Positions 33,669 to 42,097 of a stretch of 64,000 bases of DNA are shown in pieces (the first letter of the stretch is position 1; every line of letters starts with the position of its first letter). The notes below the pieces were generated by a model that did no database searches, was not told the DNA's origin, and saw only the letters and a list, made by a program, of their open reading frames with translations. Origin of the DNA: JBBROS01 sp965199595 (GTDB lineage: Bacteria; Pseudomonadota; Alphaproteobacteria; Acetobacterales; Acetobacteraceae); assembly GCA_965199595.1 (NCBI GenBank), contig OZ241182.1:620001-684000 (forward strand), given 5' to 3'. Position numbers and translations under genes: made by a program.

Positions 33669-35402
33669 CTACCGGAGCCCGGTGACCGGTCTACCCTCGG
33701 GCGCCGTGATCTGCCAGCCGAAGCGTATTTTGCGCTCCTCCTTTGGTGCGTAGGTCGCGATCCAGGCGAGAACCCCGGGCTTGTCGTCGACGTTCCTGGT
33801 GTTGGGCTGCGGATCCGCTGTGATGGTCACGACAAGGTCCGCATCGCCGGAGACGGGCGCTTGGTCGAGGGTCGTGATCTCGATGGGTTGGTCGTGGAAG
33901 CTGCGGATGGTGACGAGGCCCTGGGCGGCTTGCGTCACCTTCTTCGAACCGATGATCGACCAGCCTTCCGTGGATTTCTTCTGTTCCTGGTTCTCGAAGG
34001 TGACCTTGATGCGGTCATCGGGGCCGAAGGGCCATGTGATCGGCTCGCCCGGGCGGACCAGGCCGGACTGGGTACGGCCGACGAACGTGTTGTCGAGATA
34101 GAGCGCGACCGGACCTGGCAGCATGGGCACAGTTGCCGGGCTGGTGAACCGCGCCTGGAGGTAGGCGTGCGGGTCCACCCGCGGGGCGGTGGTGGCGGCT
34201 AATTTTGCGATGACGTCCATGTCGGCGATCCGGACGCGGTGCTCGGCCCCGTCGCTGGGGATGCCGCTGCGGCCGGGGATGACGTATTCGACCGAAAGGC
34301 CGGTGGCGGCCATGGTGGCGGCCGCCCGCTGGGCTTCGACCGGGATGGGCTCGGCTTCATCATTGGAGACTTCGGCGCTGACGGCCCTGGCTCGTTCGAG
34401 CGGGGCGGGGGACGGCGCCGGGGGCGGGGGCGGGGCCATGGCCGGCATAGGCAGGACCGAACGGGCCTTGGCTAGCTGGGGGTCGTATAAGGCGATGCGC
34501 CAGGGCTGCAGCACCGGCGCCTGGATGCCAGCCGAGGGCCGGGCGGTTGAAAGGGTGACGGCGATAGAGCCCCAGTCCTCGCCGGTGCGCTGGACGACGG
34601 CGGCCTCCTCGCGAAGCCCGAGCTTGCCGGTGGCGCTATCGAGCCGGGCCTCATAGACCGGATGCCAACTGGCGCCGTGCACCTGGTAGGTGACGGAAAG
34701 CTCCAGTGTGGTGGCGGTGGCGGCATTGATGGCGATGGCGATCTCCAGCGTGCCGGTCGCGGGGGTCGTGGCGGCAGCCTGCTCCGCTTCCAGCGCCGCC
34801 TTCTCGTGCTGCAGCTCAGTACGGGCCGCGGCCGCGGCCCGGGTGGCCTCGCCGATCTCGGCGGCGCCCTCGCGAACAGCGGTGCGGGCGGCCTTCCAGG
34901 CGGTCGGGTCATCGGCGAGACGGGCCTTCGGCTCCTGGCCAACCGGCGGAGACGGTGGGCGGCCCTCGGCGGCGGCGGCGGCCAGACGGTCGAGCAGGCT
35001 GCGCTCGGCGGCAAGGCTGCCGAGGGTGACATCGAGGCCCGCGATGCGCTCGTCGAGGGCGCTCAGCTTCGCCTCGATGCTGGCGCCGCGTTCAGCCAGT
35101 GCATTGCGGTCGAAGGTCACCTGGCGCGTCTCGACCGAGCCGATGGTGACGGCGCCAATGGCCCGGGCGCGGGCATTAACGCTATTGGCCACGAGTCCAG
35201 CCGGAACCCCACCGATGATCACGGTGCTATCGCCAGCGGGAACGGCGATTGAGGCAGTGCGGGTGACGGCTGCCTGGTCCGGGTAGACGGTGACCGCGGA
35301 GGGCAACGCCTCGGCCCTAACCCGACGCGGCGCGTCGGCCCAAGCGGGAGCAACGAGAACGGCGGCAGTTGAGCCGAGCAACAGGCCGGTGATCGTGCGC
35401 AT
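33669..35402 (-). CDS. DUF4139 domain-containing protein (mucoidy inhibitor MuiA-like), exported
   Basis: A 577-residue protein. It has a signal peptide (ITGLLLGSTAAVLVAPAWA), a DUF4140-like N-terminal domain (VTVYPDQAAVTRTASIAVPAG), a central Ala-rich coiled coil (EAKLSALDERIAGLDVTLGSL and more) and a C-terminal DUF4139 domain (LSVTYQVHGASWHPVYEARLD, ending EERKIRFGWQITAPEG). The family is named after a locus affecting mucoid polysaccharide; the biochemical role is unknown. It ends 40 bp from the IS3 end. No co-directional partner is tightly linked. Confidence 0.83.
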   Translation of the reverse strand: MRTITGLLLGSTAAVLVAPAWADAPRRVRAEALPSAVTVYPDQAAVTRTASIAVPAGDSTVIIGGVPAGLVANSVNARARAIGAVTIGSVETRQVTFDRNALAERGASIEAKLSALDERIAGLDVTLGSLAAERSLLDRLAAAAAEGRPPSPPVGQEPKARLADDPTAWKAARTAVREGAAEIGEATRAAAAARTELQHEKAALEAEQAAATTPATGTLEIAIAINAATATTLELSVTYQVHGASWHPVYEARLDSATGKLGLREEAAVVQRTGEDWGSIAVTLSTARPSAGIQAPVLQPWRIALYDPQLAKARSVLPMPAMAPPPPPAPSPAPLERARAVSAEVSNDEAEPIPVEAQRAAATMAATGLSVEYVIPGRSGIPSDGAEHRVRIADMDVIAKLAATTAPRVDPHAYLQARFTSPATVPMLPGPVALYLDNTFVGRTQSGLVRPGEPITWPFGPDDRIKVTFENQEQKKSTEGWSIIGSKKVTQAAQGLVTIRSFHDQPIEITTLDQAPVSGDADLVVTITADPQPNTRNVDDKPGVLAWIATYAPKEERKIRFGWQITAPEGRPVTGLR

Positions 35403-35654
35403 GGCGTGTTCCTGTCATTTCGGACAGGGTATCGCATAGCAGGGATTGGGACGGTTCAGAGGGACATAGGACTCTATTGCTCCCATCTTGGTGCAGGGAT
35501 GTTGCGGGGAGGCGCGCAGGTGGCGCACCAGCGCCGAGATCAGCGCTTTCAGGCGTGCGTCCGTCTTACCGCAAACTTGTCGGGGACAGCGTCCGTGATG
35601 GTCTGCTCGTTGGCGTCGCGGATGGTTCGGCTCCTCGTAGTCTTCGGCGTCTGG

Positions 35655-36620
35655 TCAGTTCCTGATAGCGGGCGCACTGGCTCCAGCCTCAAACTCGGCC
35701 CCCGCCAGGGCGGCGGCGAGGGACTGCAGGGTTCCGGCGACGCTCTCGGGATTCCAGGCGCCATCGTTGGGCCAGCGATGGATAGAGCCGAACATGCCGA
35801 AGATGGCCTGAGAGGCCAGCAGCGGGTCGGGGATGTCGAACTGCCCGGCGGCGCGCCCGCGGCGGAGCAGGTCAAGGTTGACGGCCTCGAGGGTCCGCTT
35901 GCGGGCCGCGAGCGCGTTGAGCCGGGCCGAGCGGGCGATGGCGGGCTGGGAGAAGAACTGGCGCAGTGCCGGCACCTCCGCCGCATAGATTTCGGCGAAG
36001 CTCCTTATGAACAGGGAGAACTGCCGGCCAGGGTCAGCCGTGGCAGTTTGTGCCGCGGCCATCGAGCTCTCGACTCGGCCCACGATCGCTTCGTAGCTGT
36101 CCAGCGCCGCCGGGTCCGCCCGCACCAGGCTGGCCCAGGTGCCGTCCATGAACAGCAGCGGCGTGGTGGTCGGCGTGACCCGCACCAGCCCCACCACCAA
36201 CACGTGCGACGACAGTTCCACCTCCTGCACCAGCTCGCAGTCGAAGCTCGCCGCCGCATCGCCGAGTATCGGAGCGCCGGTGCGGAGCACGCCCCAGGAC
36301 GCCTGTGCGGCACTGAAGCGCGCCTCACCCTCCAGGCCCAGCATCCCGGCAAAGGAGGCCGCGACATCCGCCTGCTCATGCGACAGCACGTTGACCGCAA
36401 AGCGGCGGCTACCAACCACGGCGGCGTAGGAGGCATTGGTGCGGTTGATCGCCACCCCGATCTGCGGCGGATCGACTGTGAGCGACGAGACGGAGGTCGC
36501 GGTCATGCCGGCCCGCCGGCCCTCATGCTCACTGGCGATCACGCTGACGGCGGCGGCGAGTTGGCGCATGCCACGCCGGAAGTCGGTCGCCTCGACCACG
36601 TCGCCCGGCCCGGCGCTCAC
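35655..36620 (-). CDS. Flavin reductase domain fused to TetR-type C-terminal domain
   Basis: A 321-residue protein. Residues 11-165 are a flavin reductase-like (HpaC/HsaB-type FMN-binding split barrel) domain: FRRGMRQLAAAVSVIASEHE, GMTATSVSSLTVDPPQIGVAI, RRFAVNVLSHEQADVAASFAG. Residues 195-321 are all-helical and resemble the ligand-binding half of a TetR regulator (FSLFIRSFAEIYAAEVPALR, PLLASQAIFGMFGSIHRW); no helix-turn-helix lies between. The GTG start overlaps the reductase stop as GTGA. The reductase could serve the flavin-dependent monooxygenase at 46233. The fusion may come from a deletion joining two neighbouring genes. Confidence 0.75.
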   Translation of the reverse strand: MSAGPGDVVEATDFRRGMRQLAAAVSVIASEHEGRRAGMTATSVSSLTVDPPQIGVAINRTNASYAAVVGSRRFAVNVLSHEQADVAASFAGMLGLEGEARFSAAQASWGVLRTGAPILGDAAASFDCELVQEVELSSHVLVVGLVRVTPTTTPLLFMDGTWASLVRADPAALDSYEAIVGRVESSMAAAQTATADPGRQFSLFIRSFAEIYAAEVPALRQFFSQPAIARSARLNALAARKRTLEAVNLDLLRRGRAAGQFDIPDPLLASQAIFGMFGSIHRWPNDGAWNPESVAGTLQSLAAALAGAEFEAGASAPAIRN

Positions 36621-37576
36621 AGGTCGAGCACCAGCTTGGGCGTCCTGGCGCGGGAGCAGCACAGCATCATCTGGTCGTTTCCCGCCTTCTCGTCGTCGGT
36701 CAGGTAGGAGTCACGGTGATCCGGCGTACCCTCCAGCACTTCGCACAGGCAAGTGCCGCACACGCCCTGCTCGCAGGACACCTCCACCCGCACGCCCACG
36801 ATCTTCAGCGCGGCGACGATGGACTGCCCGGCCGCCACCCGGACCGTCCTGCCGGACCGAGCAAGCTTCACCTCGAAGGCGTCGCCGCTCGTGTCCACCT
36901 CGGCGCCGAAATACTCCTTGTGAAGCCGGGCCTCGGGGAAGTTCAGCGTGCCCGCGGCGCCGATCACCCAGTCCATGAACCCGGTGGGGCCACAGACGTA
37001 GACGTGGGCGCCGCCGTCGGGCCGTGGGAAGTCGCGGGCTAGGTCGAGCCGTTGCGCCGGGTCCTCGTCGTCGAAGTGTAGGCGGACGCTGACGGCGTAG
37101 GGCGCCTCGGCCAGTTCATCCAAGAAGGCGGCCCTAGCCCGGCTGCGGGCGCAGTAGTGCAGCGTGAATGGCAGGCCCACAGCATGCAGCTGGTGCGCCA
37201 TGGCGAGCAGCGGCGTGATGCCGATCCCGCCGCCCAGCAGCACCGTGGCCGTGGCGTCGGGCGCCAGGGGGAAGTTGTTGCGCGGGGTACTGATGCGGAT
37301 TCGCTCGCCGACGTGGAACCGCTCGTGCACCCCCACCGAGCCGCCGCGGGACGCCGGGTCGAGCAGGATGCCGAGGCGGTAGCGATCGGTCCGTGCCGGG
37401 TCGCCGCAGAGTGAGTACTGGCGCACCAGGTCCGGCCCGATCTCGACGTCCACGTGGGCGCCAGCCTCGAACGGCGGCAGTATCGTACCCTCCACCGGCA
37501 CCAAGTCGAGCACGATGATGTCGTCCGCGGCCTTGCGCCGCTCGGCGATCTGGACATGAAGCATGGAATCGGACAT
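36617..37576 (-). CDS. VanB-like oxygenase reductase (FMN/NAD plus 2Fe-2S ferredoxin)
   Basis: A 319-residue phthalate dioxygenase reductase-type protein. It has the flavin site RQYSLCGDP (52-60), the NAD site GGGIGITP (115-122), and a C-terminal plant-type ferredoxin with C268, C273, C276 (CEQGVCGTC) and C306. It passes electrons from NADH to a Rieske oxygenase, most likely the one at 39.6-41.3 kb in the same operon direction. Start ATG at 37576. Confidence 0.9.
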   Translation of the reverse strand: MSDSMLHVQIAERRKAADDIIVLDLVPVEGTILPPFEAGAHVDVEIGPDLVRQYSLCGDPARTDRYRLGILLDPASRGGSVGVHERFHVGERIRISTPRNNFPLAPDATATVLLGGGIGITPLLAMAHQLHAVGLPFTLHYCARSRARAAFLDELAEAPYAVSVRLHFDDEDPAQRLDLARDFPRPDGGAHVYVCGPTGFMDWVIGAAGTLNFPEARLHKEYFGAEVDTSGDAFEVKLARSGRTVRVAAGQSIVAALKIVGVRVEVSCEQGVCGTCLCEVLEGTPDHRDSYLTDDEKAGNDQMMLCCSRARTPKLVLDL

Positions 37577-37639
37577 GGGCCCGGAACCTTCTTGTCGAAT
37601 GTTGTGGCTGCGCGGCGTCACCGGCCGAGCATGAGGCGG

Positions 37640-37822
37640 CTAATCCGGAAGCGGCGTTGCCTCGGCCAGGAACTCGTCCACCGGCATGCCTGCCGCGAGG
37701 TCATCGTCCTCGGGGTCGGCGAAGCGCAGCATCGGGCGGCCGAAGGGGTCAGTCCATTGCTGGATCACCGTCACCTGGTGCCCGCGCCAGGCGAAGCGCT
37801 GCCACATCGCCGCACCGGTCAT
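37640..37822 (-). CDS. Small conserved-looking protein of unknown function
   Basis: A 60-residue protein (AMWQRFAWRGHQVTVIQQWT, then acidic ADPEDDDLAAGMPVDEFL). Its ATG overlaps the stop of the upstream NTF2-like gene as ATGA, so it is probably translated as part of the oxygenase operon. No family is recognised. Confidence 0.5.
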   Translation of the reverse strand: MTGAAMWQRFAWRGHQVTVIQQWTDPFGRPMLRFADPEDDDLAAGMPVDEFLAEATPLPD

Positions 37823-38211
37823 GCGAACATGGTTTCCTGCAGGTGGCGCCAGGCCGGCACCGCCTCCGCGCCGCGGTCCAGCATGACGACTGTGCTGAAG
37901 CGGTCGGTGAAGGCGCCGTTTAAGTGCTGCCGCTCGTTGTAGGTCATCACGGCAACGCCGGGGGCGGCATGGACCAGCGTCTCGTGCGTGATCTCCATGA
38001 CCAGGCCCGGGCGGCTGCCCCAGAAGTCCGGCAGCGCCGCGCGCAGATTGTCCAGCGTCAGCAGCGTTCCGGCCGTGGTGACCATGGTGTAGCCGGGATC
38101 GAAGTGCGACAGCACCAGCTCTGCGGACTGCTCGCCCTCGGCACGGAACCAGCGCTGCAGCACGCGGTGCAGGCCGTCGATCTCGGCCAGAGCGCGGTCG
38201 GTGAAGTCCAT
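37819..38211 (-). CDS. NTF2-like/SnoaL-type protein
   Basis: A 130-residue protein with the alpha+beta cone pattern of NTF2-like folds (ALAEIDGLHRVLQRWF then LVLSHFDPGYTMVTTAGTLLTLDNLRAALP, with ITHETLVHAAPGVAVMTYNE strands). Such proteins act as small isomerases or hydrolases or as structural partners of oxygenases. ATG at 38211 lies 11 bp after the next NTF2-like gene. Substrate unknown. Confidence 0.6.
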   Translation of the reverse strand: MDFTDRALAEIDGLHRVLQRWFRAEGEQSAELVLSHFDPGYTMVTTAGTLLTLDNLRAALPDFWGSRPGLVMEITHETLVHAAPGVAVMTYNERQHLNGAFTDRFSTVVMLDRGAEAVPAWRHLQETMFA

Positions 38212-38222
38212 CGCCCCCTCCC

Positions 38223-38828
38223 CTAGCGCCGCATCAGCACGGAGGTGTCGCCCACGCTTTCCGCCCAGCCCGGCGTCAGCGGGGCGACGAACACGTTCTC
38301 CGTGCGGGTGCGGCTGATCCTCCAGGCGCCATCCACCTTGCGGAAGCCGTTCCACAGCCGCGAGGACCGCAGCAGCGACTTGCCGTCGGAGAAGATCCAC
38401 GGCTGGATGTGCACCCAGTGCCCGGTGGCCTCGTCGCCGTCCACGATGATGTGCTCGGTGGTGAGATAGTGCACATTAAGCACCAGCGCCGGGTCGCGCT
38501 TCTGGCCCCAGAAACCCTCGAAGTGCTTGCGGATGGCGTCCCGCCCAACGCTGCGGCCGAACTGGTTGTCGTAGTAAGTGCCGACGCCTTCCCAGATGCC
38601 GTCCTCAGTGTAAAGGTCGACGATGCGGTTGATCCGCTCCGCGTCGTCGTCCACTCCGGCCTCCGGGCATGGCGTGTCGCACAGAAACATGTAGCGGGCC
38701 TGGATCTTGCGGATGTCGGCCTCCGCGGTCAGGCGTTCCACCTGGGCGGAGAGCGTTCGCACTGCTGCGGCGAGTCCGCCTATCGATGCCGTGTCACTCA
38801 TCGTTGCTTCCTTAGTTGCCGTGCTCAT
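38223..38828 (-). CDS. NTF2-like (SnoaL/ring-hydroxylating beta-like) protein
   Basis: About 200 residues. After a helical N-terminus (LAAAVRTLSAQVERLTAEADI) comes a SnoaL-like domain: RKIQARYMFLCD, DLYTEDGIWEGVG, GRDAIRKHFEGFWGQKRDP, HYLTTEHIIVDGDEATGHW. The same fold as oxygenase beta subunits makes a role beside the Rieske enzyme plausible. Two starts compete: ATG 38828 overlaps the SDR stop as ATGA, while ATG 38801 has AAGGAAG at good spacing. Confidence 0.72.
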   Translation of the reverse strand: MSTATKEATMSDTASIGGLAAAVRTLSAQVERLTAEADIRKIQARYMFLCDTPCPEAGVDDDAERINRIVDLYTEDGIWEGVGTYYDNQFGRSVGRDAIRKHFEGFWGQKRDPALVLNVHYLTTEHIIVDGDEATGHWVHIQPWIFSDGKSLLRSSRLWNGFRKVDGAWRISRTRTENVFVAPLTPGWAESVGDTSVLMRR

Positions 38829-39577
38829 CGCATGTACAGCCCGCCGTTGACGTCCCACGTGGCCCCCGTCGTGAAGGCGGCCTCGGGCGAGGCGAGCTGT
38901 ACCACCAGGGCCGCGATGAAGCGGGGATCGCCGATCTCGCCGACCGGGATGTTCGCCTTCAACCCGGCCAGCCGTTCCGGCGGCACCGTGCGGTGCACCA
39001 TGGGCGTGTCCAGCGGGCCGGGGGCGATGGCGTTCACCGTCACCCCGCCCGGGGCCAGGTCGCGGGCGAATACCTTGGTCAGGGTCAGGATCGCGCCTTT
39101 GGAGGCCGCGTAGTGCGCGCCCGTGGAGGTGCCGCCGTTCTGCCCGGCCAGCGAGGCCAGGTTGACGATGCGACCATGCCCCAAGTCGCGGAAATGGGCG
39201 CCGAACACCTGGCAGCCGAGGAAGGTGCCGCGCACGTTCACCGCCAGTACGGCATCGAACTCCTCCGGCCCGATCTCCATGACCGGACGCGCGACCGTCA
39301 TCGCCGCGTTGTTGACCAGCACCTGCACCGCGCCCCACCGGGTCAGCACGCTGCCCAGCGCCTGTTCCCAAGCGGGCTTGTCACGCACGTCCAGCTCCAG
39401 CGCTACCGCGGTCGTGCCGGAGGGGTCAAGCGCGGCGGCGGCGGCGGCGGCGGCCGGCGCGTCCTTGTCGGCCAGCGCCACGCGATAGCCGGCAGCGTGC
39501 AGCCCGGCGGCCAGAACCATGCCGAGGCCCGCCCCCGCCCCCGTGACCACCGCCACCCGTGACGCGGATGCGCTCAC
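38825..39577 (-). CDS. Short-chain dehydrogenase/reductase
   Basis: A 250-residue classical SDR with VAVVTGAGAGLGMVLAAGL, NNAAMTV, the Ser in IVNLASLAGQNGG and YAASK. Within a dioxygenase operon such an enzyme often dehydrogenates the cis-dihydrodiol formed by the Rieske oxygenase; that is an inference here. The GTG at 39577 overlaps the oxygenase beta-subunit stop as GTGA. Confidence 0.83.
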   Translation of the reverse strand: MSASASRVAVVTGAGAGLGMVLAAGLHAAGYRVALADKDAPAAAAAAAALDPSGTTAVALELDVRDKPAWEQALGSVLTRWGAVQVLVNNAAMTVARPVMEIGPEEFDAVLAVNVRGTFLGCQVFGAHFRDLGHGRIVNLASLAGQNGGTSTGAHYAASKGAILTLTKVFARDLAPGGVTVNAIAPGPLDTPMVHRTVPPERLAGLKANIPVGEIGDPRFIAALVVQLASPEAAFTTGATWDVNGGLYMR

Positions 39578-40068
39578 AGAATGTAGCCGATTCCGCCCAG
39601 TGCCTCGGTGCCGTTGATCAGGCGGATCACCTTGCGCTCGATCCGCAGCCCTTCAGGGGTGCGGACATAAAGGAACTCCACATCCCCCGCATAGGTGCGC
39701 TCCCGCCCGCGGCGGAACTCCGTTACCATCTGGGCGCAACGAAGCGCGCAGCCACCGGCATCCGAGCGCAGCACGCGGAAGCGCGACAGCACCCGCACGG
39801 TGCGCGCCACTGGAGAGGCCGAGACAGACTGTCCGCTGACCAGCCGCTCCGCCCGCTTGGCCCGCATCGCCGTGTCGTCATAGGCGTAGTTGAGCGTGTT
39901 CTCGTAATCGGTGACCCCTGGCTCGATCGGCACCACGTAGCGGGCGGTGGGGGTCCAGAGCGCCTGCCACTCCTCGTAGGCGGCGCTGTCCAGCAGGTCC
40001 GCCTCATACCAGGCGAACTGCATCGCCTGGTCCAGGGTGACCGGGTTGGTCGTGGTGATCGCGTCCAT
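39574..40068 (-). CDS. Aromatic-ring-hydroxylating dioxygenase, small (beta) subunit
   Basis: A 164-residue beta subunit: QAMQFAWYEADLLDSAAYEEW (usual F-x-x-x-E-x-x-L-L-D), ALWTPTARYVVPIEP, DRAERL-like AKRAERLVSG and a C-terminal ERKVIRLING strand. Beta subunits are structural partners in the alpha3beta3 oxygenase. It starts 2 bp after the alpha-subunit stop. ATG at 40068. Confidence 0.85.
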   Translation of the reverse strand: MDAITTTNPVTLDQAMQFAWYEADLLDSAAYEEWQALWTPTARYVVPIEPGVTDYENTLNYAYDDTAMRAKRAERLVSGQSVSASPVARTVRVLSRFRVLRSDAGGCALRCAQMVTEFRRGRERTYAGDVEFLYVRTPEGLRIERKVIRLINGTEALGGIGYIL

Positions 40069-40070
40069 GA

Positions 40071-41348
40071 TCAGGCCTCCATCAACTTCTTCCACTGGGC
40101 GTAGGCTGCCCGCATCCCGGTCTCGGCGCTGACGTCGCTGCGCTTGCCGCCGTCCGGCAGCGTGTCCTCGTGGCTGAGACCGCGATGCAGCATGATCCAC
40201 AGGTCCGAGCCGCCTTGGGCCCCGTGTTGCACCCGGTCCCAGATCTCGGCGTCGTCCGGGGTGCCGAAGCCCATGGGACCCTGGAAGAACTCATGGATGC
40301 GCAGACGTGCGCGGTTGGCCGCCGCCGGGCCGCCCTGCATACCCAGCGCCACGTGGCGGATTTCCGTCTCCTCCACCGACACCGGCTGCAGCACCCGGAA
40401 GAAGGCGGCGGAGCAGCCCAGATTGGGGAACAGGTTCAGGTTGAAGCCGCAGCCGCCCACGGCGCGGACGATACGGCGCACCTGGTCCTCCGGATGGTCG
40501 GCCCGCAGCTCGGCGGCCAGCGCCTCGAACTTCTCGGGAACCGGCGCGTCCAGGCCCTCCTCCAGGTCCACCAGCTCCGGCATCATCACCATGATGCTGT
40601 GGCCGTTGCCGAGGTCCTCGACGTAGCCGCCCTTGTTCATGATGTCCCAGCTATCCTCGGTTTCCCGGTCGGCGGCGGACAGGAAAGACTTATGCACCAG
40701 CGGGAAGTGATAGGCGTCCGTGGTATTCTCGAGCTGGATCTTCCAGTTGCCGGGAAACCGGAACTTGTGCTCACCCACGGCGACGACCGGGAAGCCAGCA
40801 CCCTGCTTCATGAACAGGTCGATCCATTTTTTGGCCCCGCCCAGGAAGTCAGTGAGCGGCATCATATCCTGCTTGAAGGTCGCGAAGATCAGCCCGTTAT
40901 ACTGCTCCACCCGGAGCGAGCGCAGCGGGAACTCGGACTTGTCGAGCTGGCCGTCATAGCCGGCTTCGAAGGGCACGCCACGCAGCGAGCCGTCCAGGGC
41001 GTAGGACCAGCCGTGGTAGGGACAGACGAAGGAGTTGGTCTTGCCGCGGGCCACCTCGCACACCGTGGAAGCGCGATGGCGGCAACGGTTGACGTGGACG
41101 TGGACCACGTTCTTGCGGTCGCGCACTACGATCACCGGCTGCAGGCCGACATGGGCGGTCTTGAAGTCGCCGGGCTTGGCGATCTCGCTGGCATGGGCGA
41201 CCCAGACCCAGGTGTTCTCGAACACCTTGGTCATCTCCCGCTCGAACAGGTCGCGATCGGTGTACATCAGTGTGCGGGCGCGATCCGGCCGAACCAGGTT
41301 GTCTAGATCTATGTCTGGCGTGACCGTGGCTGGCATGTGCGTGTCCAT
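40071..41348 (-). CDS. Rieske aromatic-ring-hydroxylating dioxygenase, large (alpha) subunit
   Basis: A 425-residue oxygenase. The Rieske cluster ligands are exact: C89-x-H91-x17-C109-x2-H112 (NRCRHRAS and VCPYHGWSY). The mononuclear iron site shows D211, H214 and H219 in TTDAYHFPLVH. It would add O2 across an aromatic ring using electrons from the VanB-like reductase. Substrate specificity cannot be read from sequence; the distinct N-terminus and the attached beta subunit separate it from vanillate demethylase (VanA), which has none. ATG at 41348 with AAAGGAAAG upstream; it lies just downstream of the Liv genes. Confidence 0.92.
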   Translation of the reverse strand: MDTHMPATVTPDIDLDNLVRPDRARTLMYTDRDLFEREMTKVFENTWVWVAHASEIAKPGDFKTAHVGLQPVIVVRDRKNVVHVHVNRCRHRASTVCEVARGKTNSFVCPYHGWSYALDGSLRGVPFEAGYDGQLDKSEFPLRSLRVEQYNGLIFATFKQDMMPLTDFLGGAKKWIDLFMKQGAGFPVVAVGEHKFRFPGNWKIQLENTTDAYHFPLVHKSFLSAADRETEDSWDIMNKGGYVEDLGNGHSIMVMMPELVDLEEGLDAPVPEKFEALAAELRADHPEDQVRRIVRAVGGCGFNLNLFPNLGCSAAFFRVLQPVSVEETEIRHVALGMQGGPAAANRARLRIHEFFQGPMGFGTPDDAEIWDRVQHGAQGGSDLWIMLHRGLSHEDTLPDGGKRSDVSAETGMRAAYAQWKKLMEA

Positions 41349-41383
41349 TGCGCTTTCCTTTGGTTATTCGTGTGGGCGGTGGG

Positions 41384-42097
41384 TCAGGCGCCGCCCAGGT
41401 ACGTCGCGATCAGGCGCGGGTCGTCCAGCAGATCGGCGGCGGGCCCATGGCTGACCAGCTCCCCGGTTTCGAGCACGAAGCCGACATCGGCCGTCTGCAA
41501 CGCAGCGCGGGCGTTCTGCTCCACCAGCAGGATGGACACCCCGGCCGCGCGCAGCCCGGCGATTATGACGAAGATCTCCCGCACTACGATGGGCGCGAGG
41601 CCGAGGCTCGGTTCGTCCAACATGAGCAGCCGCGGCCGGCTCATCAGCGCGCGGCCGAGCGCCAGCATCTGCCGCTCCCCGCCCGACAGGGTGTTGGCGA
41701 GCTGGGCGCGGCGTTCCCGCAGGCGCGGAAAGCGGTTGTACACCTCCTCCAGCGCCCGGTGCAGCGCCGCCCGGCCGGGATGGCACGGGAAGGAGCCGAG
41801 CAGCAGGTTGTCCGCCACCGACATCTCGCCGAACAGCTCCCGCCGCTCCGGCACCAGGCAGAGCCCGCGCTCCACCCGGTCCTCCACGTCCAGCTCGCAG
41901 ACGTCGGTGCCGTCATAGGTCACCCGCCCCCGGCTGCGGTGCAGGCCCATGACGGCGCCGAGCATGGAAGTCTTGCCGGCGCCGTTCGGTCCAATTACCG
42001 TGGCAATCTGCCCGGCCTCTACCGCCAGCGACACGCCGCGCACCGCCTCGATACGGCCATAGGACACGCCCAGCTCCTCGACGGACAGCAGCGGCAT
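41384..42097 (-). CDS. livF: Branched-chain-type ABC transporter ATP-binding protein
   Basis: A 237-residue ATPase of LivF type: Walker A IGPNGAGKTSMLGAVMG, the LivF-specific ERRELFGEMSVADNLLLG, signature LSGGERQMLALGRALM, Walker B LLMLDEPSLGL. It overlaps the upstream fused permease-ATPase gene by one base (TGATG). Symbol by homology; in this cluster the substrate is more likely an aromatic or other carboxylic acid than leucine. Confidence 0.88.
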   Translation of the reverse strand: MPLLSVEELGVSYGRIEAVRGVSLAVEAGQIATVIGPNGAGKTSMLGAVMGLHRSRGRVTYDGTDVCELDVEDRVERGLCLVPERRELFGEMSVADNLLLGSFPCHPGRAALHRALEEVYNRFPRLRERRAQLANTLSGGERQMLALGRALMSRPRLLMLDEPSLGLAPIVVREIFVIIAGLRAAGVSILLVEQNARAALQTADVGFVLETGELVSHGPAADLLDDPRLIATYLGGA

